Positions 50,846-57,254 of a DNA stretch of 64,000 nucleotides are shown here, piece after piece. A program made the translations under genes and the position numbers. Origin of the DNA: Sanguibacter hominis ATCC BAA-789 (GTDB taxonomy: Bacteria > Actinomycetota > Actinomycetes > Actinomycetales > Cellulomonadaceae); assembly GCF_012396185.1 (NCBI RefSeq), contig NZ_JAAXOW010000002.1, positions 372,001 through 436,000 of the forward strand, in the 5' to 3' direction. The notes under the pieces are model-generated. The model did no database searches. It saw only the letters and a list, made by a program, of their open reading frames with translations, and was not told the origin of the DNA. The stretch's first letter is position 1. Every line of letters starts with the position of its first letter.

Positions 50846-51466
50846 TCAGGCGCGACCCTTGGCGTCGGCTTCCGCGCTGCGTGCCGCACCCTTCTCGGTG
50901 CGCGCGTCCGAGGTCGACAGCTCGCCCGACGTCGACTCCAGGTGCGCCCTGACGAACCAGTGGAACTGCTCGAGCGACCCCAGCTGGCCGATCAGCATGT
51001 CGTTCGTCACGTCGTCGAGCTCCTCCGTCGCGGTCGCCGCCTCGCGGTGGTCTGTGATGAACCCGCGGTACACCTCGTCGAGAGCCCCGAGGTGGGCGAT
51101 CGTGCTCGCCCGCCCGATCGAATAGTCGTCCCACGTGCGGCTGGCCACGATCGCGCCCGGCGTGCCGACAGGCACGCTGCCGAGGGTCGCGATGCGCTCC
51201 GCGGTCTCGTCGACCATCGCCTGCACCGCGTCGACCTGCGGGTCGATCATCTCGTGGACCGCGATGAAGTGCGGGCCGATGACGTTCCAGTGGATGTGCT
51301 TGAGCGTGAGCGCGAGGTCGATCAGCGCGTGCAGCCGCGCCTGGAGGATCTGGGCGGTCTGTGCGCCTTCGTCGAGGGTGAGCGACGGGACCGTGTAGGC
51401 GGGGAGGCCTGAGCTCGCCTCGGTGCTCTTCGTGCTCTTCTTCGCGCTGCCCTTCGAGGATGCCAC
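50846..51466 (-). CDS. dps: Dps-family DNA-protecting ferritin-like protein
   Basis: A 206-residue starvation/stress protein that stores iron and shields DNA. The ferroxidase site is HIHWNVIGPHFIAVHEMIDPQ through DETAERIATLG, with the His, His, Asp and Glu ligands at dimer interfaces. The N-terminal tail (ASSKGSAKKSTKSTEASSG) is Lys/Ser-rich and could bind DNA; a further charged tail ends the protein. GTG start with AAGGAG eight bases upstream; an upstream extension of the frame is not coding-like. Confidence 0.93.
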   Translation of the reverse strand: MASSKGSAKKSTKSTEASSGLPAYTVPSLTLDEGAQTAQILQARLHALIDLALTLKHIHWNVIGPHFIAVHEMIDPQVDAVQAMVDETAERIATLGSVPVGTPGAIVASRTWDDYSIGRASTIAHLGALDEVYRGFITDHREAATATEELDDVTNDMLIGQLGSLEQFHWFVRAHLESTSGELSTSDARTEKGAARSAEADAKGRA

Positions 51467-51569
51467 CGTGATGCTCCTTCGTCGTCGTGGCCGCCCTCCG
51501 CACGGGCGGCCTTGCCGTTCCAGCATCCGACGGCTCGACGCCTCCCGCACGCTGGCAGGACAGGAGCCC

Positions 51570-52685
51570 TCAGTCGCGCAGGAGCGCAGCCGCGTGCTCA
51601 CCCGCAGCAGCGGCGGCGAGGAACGGAGTCGGGTCCGCCGCGAGGTCACGGCCCATGGAGGACATCCGGACGGGGGAGCGGCGCAGCGCCGCCAGGAGCG
51701 GTGCGCCCGCCGCGCGGCGCACGAGCCGGTGCAGCGGCGCGAGCTCCTCGACCTGCTCCTCGACGAGGGCGTTGAGCCCCGTCGGTCCACCGAGGGACAC
51801 CGGCACGTCGACGCTCTCGTCGAGCACAGGCACGACGACGTCCGCCGCGGCGAGCGCGACGCGACCGTAGGCCGTGGTCGAGTGGTGCGAGACGCCGACG
51901 TGGCGCGGCCGCGCGTCGCTCGCCGACACGCGGAGCGAGCCCACAGGCCGCCCGCCGAGCGTCGCAGCAGCGTTGACGGCCTCGCCGGCCGCGACGCCGG
52001 AGAACCCCCAGCGGGTGCCCGTCCCGAGGTTGCCGGGGCCTTGCGCGACGACCGCCACGTCGGCACCGACGACCCGACGCGCCGCCAGGAGGCCAGAGTG
52101 GACGGTGACGGCCTCGAGGTCGCCCCCGAACGCCTGGCCGACGGTCAGGCACGAGACGATCAGGCCCTCGTCACGCATCTGCGCGACGGTCCGGGAGAAC
52201 CACGCAGGGAGGGCTCCGCCGTCGGTCATGACATACGCGACCCGCGCGTCGGGCGCCTGCTCGCGGATGCCCGCGACGATCGCGGGCAGCGCCGAGTGCA
52301 GGTCGGCGACGACGACGGGCATGCCGTCGAGCGAGTCGGCCTCGCGGAGCGTCTCGTGGTGGTCGGACTCCTGCTCGTCCACGCCGAGGACCATGGTCTG
52401 GAGCGGGGTGTACCGCGCCTTGACGAGGTGGCCCGGCCCGTGCGGCTGCGCGACGGGGAGCGCGTCGGGGAGCGCAGCCACGAGGGCGTAGCCGCCGGTC
52501 CCGAGGCCGCGCTCGAGCGCCGTCGTGTTGAGGAGGACCCGGTCGCCCTCGACCGGGCGTCCGACGAGGCCGGGGTACGCGAGCGCACGCACCTCCGCGC
52601 CGTCGGACGTGCGCACGGTCGTCTCGAGCGCACCGTCCCACTCGCGGCCGAGCGACACCACGACCCCATCGCGCCAGTTGATCAC
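51570..52685 (-). CDS. DUF3866-family protein
   Basis: A 371-residue protein of an uncharacterised actinobacterial family. After a beta-rich N-terminus (INWRDGVVVSLGREW) come HLVKARYTPLQTMVLGVDEQES, VADLHSALPAI, YVMTDGGALPAWFSRTV, and GPGNLGTGTRWGFSGVAAGEA, which looks like a nucleotide- or phosphate-binding glycine turn. No membrane segment. The GTG at 52685 follows the minus-strand TACCGT by six bases, implying a leaderless message. Divergent from pafB across only 33 bp. Assignment to DUF3866 is by recall. Confidence 0.8.
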   Translation of the reverse strand: MINWRDGVVVSLGREWDGALETTVRTSDGAEVRALAYPGLVGRPVEGDRVLLNTTALERGLGTGGYALVAALPDALPVAQPHGPGHLVKARYTPLQTMVLGVDEQESDHHETLREADSLDGMPVVVADLHSALPAIVAGIREQAPDARVAYVMTDGGALPAWFSRTVAQMRDEGLIVSCLTVGQAFGGDLEAVTVHSGLLAARRVVGADVAVVAQGPGNLGTGTRWGFSGVAAGEAVNAAATLGGRPVGSLRVSASDARPRHVGVSHHSTTAYGRVALAAADVVVPVLDESVDVPVSLGGPTGLNALVEEQVEELAPLHRLVRRAAGAPLLAALRRSPVRMSSMGRDLAADPTPFLAAAAAGEHAAALLRD

Positions 52686-52691
52686 GCAGAC

Positions 52692-52697
52692 ACGGTA
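52692..52697 (-). promoter_or_regulatory. -10 element TACCGT of the DUF3866 gene
   Basis: Minus-strand TACCGT, six bases, then GTG 52685. Eight bases separate it from the oppositely directed pafB element. Confidence 0.45.
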
Positions 52698-52705
52698 CCG
52701 CCCGC

Positions 52706-52711
52706 TAGCGT
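52706..52711 (+). promoter_or_regulatory. -10 element TAGCGT of pafB
   Basis: TAGCGT, seven bases, then GTG 52719. Any -35 contacts would lie inside the DUF3866 coding region. Confidence 0.45.
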
Positions 52712-52718
52712 GGTGCCG

Positions 52719-53756
52719 GTGAGCGAGACGACCCCTGCCGCCGAGCGGCTGCTGAACCTGGTGATCGCCCTGGTGAACGCCGGCCGCCGGATGACACGCG
52801 AGCAGATCCGGGCCTCGGTCGTCGGTTACGCCGGCACGTCGGACGCCGCGTTCGAGCGGACCTTCGAACGCGACAAGGACCTGCTGCGCGAGCTCGGCGT
52901 ACCGATCGTCACCGTCGAGGGCGCCCACGCGACCGAGACGGGCTACCGGATCGACATGGACGCGTACGCGCTCGAACCGCTCGAGCTGTCGCCCGCGCAG
53001 CTCGCCGTCCTCGGTGTCGCCGCCGAGCTCTGGCAGGACCGCATGCTCCGCGACGACACTGCGCGCGCGCTCACGAAGCTGCGCGCCGCCGGGGGACCGG
53101 CGCCGGACACCGAGGGTGCCGCGGTCGCGGCTCTCGCGCCCCGCGTCCGCGAGGCCGGTGACGCCTACGGCCCACTTCTCGACGCGACCACGTCGCGCCG
53201 GGCGGTCACCTTCGACTACCGGGCGGCGAGCACGGGAGAGCTGACTCGCCGCACGGTCGAGCCGTGGCGCGTGGTCGCGCGCGGCGGCGGCTGGTACGTG
53301 ATCGGCCGCGACCGCAGCCGCGACGCAGCGCGCGCGTTCCGCCTCAGCCGGATCGCGGGCCGCGTGCGCGCCGTCGGGCCGGAGAACGCGTTCCCCGTCC
53401 CCGCGGACCTCGACGTCGACGACCTGCTCGGGACGAGCCGCGTGGCCGTGCCGGCCGTCGTCGCAGTCGTGCCGGAGCGCGCCGCCGCGCTGCGCGCCCA
53501 CGCCCGCGTCGTGACCCCGGCCGAGGCAGTCGAGCTCGGCGCTCCCGCCCAGCTCCCCGAGCGTCTCGTCGGTCGTGAGATCCTCGCCGTCGACGCGGAC
53601 GACCCCGACGCCCTCGCCGGTGAGATCGTCGGCTACGGAGATGCCGTCGTCGTCCTCGCGCCCCCGCAGGTGCGCGCGGCCGTCGTCGCGATGCTCGACG
53701 CCGCAGCAGACCTTCCCGACAAGGCCCAGCACGCGACGGAGGACCACCATGGCTGA
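52719..53756 (+). CDS. pafB: WYL-domain transcriptional activator PafB
   Basis: One half of the PafBC heterodimer that activates the mycobacterial DNA-damage response independently of LexA. The 345-residue protein has a winged helix at 5-75 (RRMTREQIRASVVGYAGTSDAAFERTFERD), a WYL domain near 150-215 with WRVVARGGGWYVIGRDR, and a WCX-type C-terminal domain. GTG start set by the TAGCGT seven bases upstream. The stop overlaps pafC by eight bases. pafA and proteasome genes are not adjacent. Confidence 0.9.
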   Translation: MSETTPAAERLLNLVIALVNAGRRMTREQIRASVVGYAGTSDAAFERTFERDKDLLRELGVPIVTVEGAHATETGYRIDMDAYALEPLELSPAQLAVLGVAAELWQDRMLRDDTARALTKLRAAGGPAPDTEGAAVAALAPRVREAGDAYGPLLDATTSRRAVTFDYRAASTGELTRRTVEPWRVVARGGGWYVIGRDRSRDAARAFRLSRIAGRVRAVGPENAFPVPADLDVDDLLGTSRVAVPAVVAVVPERAAALRAHARVVTPAEAVELGAPAQLPERLVGREILAVDADDPDALAGEIVGYGDAVVVLAPPQVRAAVVAMLDAAADLPDKAQHATEDHHG

Positions 53757-54714
53757 GCGCACGAGCGAGCGGCTCGTCCGCCTCCTCGGGATCATCACCT
53801 ACCTCGACGCGGGCGGTGAGCGGCCGCGGGTCGCGATCGCCGACCTTGCCGCGCACTTCGGCGTCACGGTCGAGCAGGTCGTCAAGGACCTCGACCTCCT
53901 GTGGGTGTCCGGGACTCCGGGGCACTGGACCGACGACCTGATCGACTTCGACCTCGACTACGAGGCCGGGACCGTCGCGCTCGTGCAGCCGCAGGGGATG
54001 ACGACCCCGCTGCGCCTCGGCACGCGGGAAGCCGTCGCGCTCATCGCCGCGCTGCGCGCGATGAAGGAGACGCTCGACGACACGATCGACCCACGCCTGG
54101 GCGAGGAGGTCGAGGGGACGCTCGCCGTGCTCACCGCGGCGACGGGCGAGGCTGCGGCCGCTCTCGACGTCCGCCTCGCGGAGCGCGGCTCGCCCGCCGT
54201 GACGGCCGCGCTCGGCGCAGCCCTCACGTCGGGCCGCCGCCTCCTGATCCGGTACGCGAGCGTCGCCGACGTCGTCACCGAGCGCGTCGTCGACCCGATC
54301 CGCCTGCAGGTCGAGGACGAGCACTCGTACCTCGTCGCGTGGTGCACGCGGGCGGACGACGAACGGTCCTTCCGCACCGATCGGATCCTCGAGGCAACCG
54401 TCCTCGACGAGCCTGCCGAGCAGCACGTGGGCATCAAGGACGCGATGTTCCGGCCCGGAGACGTCGCGGGGCCGACGCACCACGTCCGGCTCGTGCTCGC
54501 GAGCCCGGCCCGCTGGATCGCCGAGCAGATCCCCGTCGAAGCGGTCACCGACCTGGACGACGGCGACTTCGCCGTTGACCTCGTCGTCGCCGAGCCTGCG
54601 TGGCTGCGACAGCTTCTCCTGCAGAACGCCCGCCACGTCCGCTCGATCGAGCCGGCCTGGGTCGCCGACGATGTCGCGAGCGCGGCGCGCGACGCCCTCG
54701 CCTGCTACGCGTGA
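53749..54714 (+). CDS. pafC: WYL-domain transcriptional activator PafC
   Basis: Partner of PafB, 321 residues. A winged helix (AIADLAAHFGVTVEQVVKDLDLLW) lies near 29-52, the WYL domain near 160-215 with VDPIRLQVEDEHSYLVAWCTRADDERSFRTDRI, then a WCX domain. The ATG has GGAGG upstream and lies inside the end of pafB (8-bp overlap), enforcing equal synthesis of the two subunits. Followed by the Tat genes as in mycobacteria. Confidence 0.92.
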   Translation: MAERTSERLVRLLGIITYLDAGGERPRVAIADLAAHFGVTVEQVVKDLDLLWVSGTPGHWTDDLIDFDLDYEAGTVALVQPQGMTTPLRLGTREAVALIAALRAMKETLDDTIDPRLGEEVEGTLAVLTAATGEAAAALDVRLAERGSPAVTAALGAALTSGRRLLIRYASVADVVTERVVDPIRLQVEDEHSYLVAWCTRADDERSFRTDRILEATVLDEPAEQHVGIKDAMFRPGDVAGPTHHVRLVLASPARWIAEQIPVEAVTDLDDGDFAVDLVVAEPAWLRQLLLQNARHVRSIEPAWVADDVASAARDALACYA

Positions 54715-54758
54715 CGTCTGGTCCGCCGTGCACGGCCCCTCGCCTGACTGCTGCGAGG

Positions 54759-54764
54759 TAGCGT
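54759..54764 (+). promoter_or_regulatory. -10 element TAGCGT of the small membrane protein gene at 54772
   Basis: TAGCGT, seven bases, then GTG 54772. An earlier in-frame GTG at 54763 overlaps the hexamer and is rejected as the start. Confidence 0.4.
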
Positions 54765-54771
54765 GGCACCC

Positions 54772-55098
54772 GTGTGGTTCTGGATCTGGACGGCCCTCGT
54801 GCTCGGTGCCGCTCTCGCCGCGTTCTTCGTGTGGCGTGACGCGTGGCGCCGCTTCCGGCGCGCCGCCACGGAGGTGAGCGGGTCGGCCGGTCGGCTCGGC
54901 CAGGTCTGGGAACGCGCCGCAGAGCGCACCGAGGAGCGCCTCGCACAGTCGCCGTCGACCGCACCGACCGTGACCGCGCCGCGCGCCGAGCTGCGCGCTC
55001 GGGTCGACCGGCTGCGCCAGGAGCGGCTCGCCCGCAAGGCGTGGCGCAGGCGCCCGCGCCCCGAGGTGTGGGAGCGCTGGCGCAGCGTCTGGCGCTGA
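54772..55098 (+). CDS. Small single-pass membrane protein, Arg-rich
   Basis: 108 residues: helix WFWIWTALVLGAALAAFFVW at the N-terminus, then a basic cytoplasmic region with many Arg and Trp (RLRQERLARKAWRRRPR near the end) and probable coiled coil around RAELRARVDRL. No family recognised; it separates pafC from tatA. Start fixed by the leaderless-type hexamer. It may be membrane-associated with negatively charged partners, but nothing shows a function. Confidence 0.65.
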   Translation: MWFWIWTALVLGAALAAFFVWRDAWRRFRRAATEVSGSAGRLGQVWERAAERTEERLAQSPSTAPTVTAPRAELRARVDRLRQERLARKAWRRRPRPEVWERWRSVWR

Positions 55099-55129
55099 GA
55101 CCTCGCACATCCGCGCCGAGCGCGCGGTC

Positions 55130-55135
55130 TAGGAT
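55130..55135 (+). promoter_or_regulatory. Candidate -10 element TAGGAT of tatA
   Basis: TAGGAT about 35 bases before the tatA ATG, giving a short leader that contains the CTGGAGAA ribosome site, unlike the leaderless neighbours. Confidence 0.4.
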
Positions 55136-55170
55136 TGCCCCGTCCGCCGAACAGTCTGGAGAACGCCGTC

Positions 55171-55515
55171 ATGGGCCTTCGCTCACATCCCTGGGTCATC
55201 CCGGTCCTCATCCTCATCATCGTGATGCTGTTCGGCTCCTCGAAGCTCCCGGACCTCGCCCGCAACATGGGGCGCGCTCTGAAGATCGTGAAGAAGGAGG
55301 TCAAGGAGCTCCGGGAGGAGGACGCCCCGGCCCCGGCCCCGGCCCCCGCGCCGACGGCACCGGCGCCCGTCGCCCCGGCACCCGCTGCTCCACAGGCGGC
55401 CCCCGCTGCCCCCGCGGTGCCAGCGGCTGAAGCCGCCCCGGCGGCCCCGCAGCCGCCCGCGGCTCCCGTGCCGACGGCCGACCCAGACTCCGGGGACGCC
55501 CCCGCGAAGGACTGA
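55171..55515 (+). CDS. tatA: Twin-arginine translocase subunit TatA
   Basis: Pore-forming component exporting folded proteins, 114 residues. Short N-terminal helix PWVIPVLILIIVMLFG, the FGSSKLPDLARNMGRALK hinge and amphipathic helix, then KKEVKEL. The rest (about residues 52-110) is an Ala/Pro repeat tail (APAPAPAPTAPAPVAP), longer and more proline-rich than usual. GGAG upstream of the ATG. Three bases separate its stop from tatC. Confidence 0.95.
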   Translation: MGLRSHPWVIPVLILIIVMLFGSSKLPDLARNMGRALKIVKKEVKELREEDAPAPAPAPAPTAPAPVAPAPAAPQAAPAAPAVPAAEAAPAAPQPPAAPVPTADPDSGDAPAKD

Positions 55516-55518
55516 GCC

Positions 55519-56304
55519 GTGCGCACGCAGCAGCGTGCTCGTGACGGACGGATGTCGCTGCGCGAGCACCTGGTCGAGGCGCGCAACCGCCTCTTCCTCG
55601 CAGGGCTGGGGATCCTCGTCGGGACCGTCGTCGGCTGGTTCCTCTACGAACCTGTCTTCGAGCTGCTCCAGCAGCCGATCCTCGACGTCGCCGCCGAGAA
55701 GGGCCGCACGGTCGCCCTCAACTTCGCCGGCGTCGCGAGCGCGATCGACATGCAGGTGAAGATCGCCGTCTGGCTCGGCCTGATCGTGTCGAGCCCGTGG
55801 TGGCTCTACCAGGTGTGGGCGTTCGTCGTCCCCGGGCTCACCCGCCGCGAGAAGCTCTACACGCTCGGGTTCCTCGGCTCGGCCGTCCCGCTCTTCCTCG
55901 CGGGCGCGTGCCTCGCCTGGTGGGTCCTGCCGCGCGCGGTCGTGCTCCTCGTCGAGTTCGTCCCTGACCAGGCCCTTAACATCCAGGACGCGCAGGCGTA
56001 CCTGTCGTTCGTCGCGCAGATCATCCTCGCGTTCGGGCTCGTGTTCCTCCTGCCGGTGTTCATGGTCGCGTTCAACATGGTCGGGATCGTGCGTGCACGC
56101 ACGTACCTGCGCGGATGGCGGTGGGCGGTCGTCCTCGCGTGCGTGTTCTCGGCCGTCATGACACCCACGCCCGACGTCGTGACGATGCTCGCGATGACGC
56201 TCCCGATCATCGTGCTGTACTTCGCGGCGGTCGGCGTGTCTGCCCTCAACGACCGGCGGCGTGATCGGCGCCGTGCCGCGCAGGAGCAGGAGGACGGCCT
56301 GTGA
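55519..56304 (+). CDS. tatC: Twin-arginine translocase subunit TatC
   Basis: Signal-recognising subunit with six helices, 261 residues. SLREHLVEARNRLFLAG is the N-terminal signature with the Glu that contacts the twin-arginine motif. FVVPGLTRREKLYT follows in the second loop region. FGLVFLLPVFMVAFNMVGIV and DVVTMLAMTLPIIVLYF are later helices. GTG start; its TGA overlaps the GTG of the kinase gene (GTGA). Confidence 0.95.
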   Translation: MRTQQRARDGRMSLREHLVEARNRLFLAGLGILVGTVVGWFLYEPVFELLQQPILDVAAEKGRTVALNFAGVASAIDMQVKIAVWLGLIVSSPWWLYQVWAFVVPGLTRREKLYTLGFLGSAVPLFLAGACLAWWVLPRAVVLLVEFVPDQALNIQDAQAYLSFVAQIILAFGLVFLLPVFMVAFNMVGIVRARTYLRGWRWAVVLACVFSAVMTPTPDVVTMLAMTLPIIVLYFAAVGVSALNDRRRDRRRAAQEQEDGL

Positions 56305-57215
56305 GCCGGATCGGGCTCGTCGTCAACCCGACGTCGGGAAAGGGTCGAGGGGCCACCGCGGGTGCGCGCACGCGCGAGCGGCTGACCGCAGCGGGGCACT
56401 CGGTCGTGGACCTGTCCGGGGCGTCGCTGCTCGACGCGATGCACCATGCCCGGCAGGGCGTGATCGACGGTCTCGACGCGCTCGTCGTGGTCGGCGGCGA
56501 CGGGATGGTCCACCTCGGCTTCAACGCCGTCGCGGCGACGACCGTGCCGCTCGGCATCGTCGCGGTCGGCTCGGGCAACGACTTCGCCCGCGCGACCGGC
56601 CTCCCGCGGCACAGGGTCGACGCGTCGGTCGACGTCCTGCTGGACGCGCTCGGGCGCTCCCGGTTCCGCGCCGTCGACGCGGCCCACGTCAACGTTCCCG
56701 GGCATCTCGACGGGCGTTGGTTCGCCGGCGTCCTGTCCGCAGGGCTCGACGCGGCGGTGAACGACCGCGCCAACCGGCTGTCGTTCCCGCGCGGGCACCT
56801 GAAGTACCTGCGTGCGCTCGTCGGCGAGCTCGGCGCGTTCAAGCCGTTCGGGTACCGCGTAACCATGGCGGAGCGGGTCTGGGAGTCGGCCGGCACGCTC
56901 GTCTCGGTCGCCAACGGTCCCGCTTTCGGCGGCGGCCTACGGATCGCGCCGGACGCGGAGATCGACGACGGCCAGCTCGACGTCGTGCTCGCCGGGCCGT
57001 TCACCCGGTGGGGCGCGATGCGCATCCTGCCGCGCCTGTACCCCGGGACTCACCTCAGCCACCCGAGCGTCGACGTCGTGCGGGCGACGTCGGTCCTCGT
57101 CGAGCCCACCGACGCAGGTCTCGCCCCGCCCGTCGCGATGGCCGACGGCGAGTCGATCGGTCCGCTGCCGCTGCACGTCGAGGTGCACGCCCGGGCGGTG
57201 CGGCTGCTCGTCTGA
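56301..57215 (+). CDS. Diacylglycerol kinase family lipid kinase
   Basis: DagK/YegS-like soluble kinase phosphorylating diacylglycerol or a related lipid, 304 residues. VNPTSGKGRG at 8-17 and VVGGDGMVHLGFN near 71-83 form the ATP site. GSGNDFARATGLPR follows. IDDGQLDVVLAGP is in the C-terminal sandwich. Coupled to tatC by a GTGA overlap; helY follows 39 bp later. It would recycle diacylglycerol to phosphatidate for phospholipid synthesis. Confidence 0.91.
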   Translation: MSRIGLVVNPTSGKGRGATAGARTRERLTAAGHSVVDLSGASLLDAMHHARQGVIDGLDALVVVGGDGMVHLGFNAVAATTVPLGIVAVGSGNDFARATGLPRHRVDASVDVLLDALGRSRFRAVDAAHVNVPGHLDGRWFAGVLSAGLDAAVNDRANRLSFPRGHLKYLRALVGELGAFKPFGYRVTMAERVWESAGTLVSVANGPAFGGGLRIAPDAEIDDGQLDVVLAGPFTRWGAMRILPRLYPGTHLSHPSVDVVRATSVLVEPTDAGLAPPVAMADGESIGPLPLHVEVHARAVRLLV

Positions 57216-57241
57216 GACGGCGGGGGCGCCGCTCGCTCGAC

Positions 57242-57247
57242 TACCGT
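57242..57247 (+). promoter_or_regulatory. -10 element TACCGT of helY, leaderless configuration
   Basis: TACCGT, seven bases, then ATG 57255. It overlaps an alternative GTG at 57246, which is therefore rejected. Confidence 0.45.
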
Positions 57248-57254
57248 GGACGCC

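Noticed and set aside
51423-52718. Plus-strand extension of pafB over 430 codons
   Set aside because: Antisense to dps and DUF3866. pafB homology begins at VSETTPAAERLL and the hexamer supports that start.
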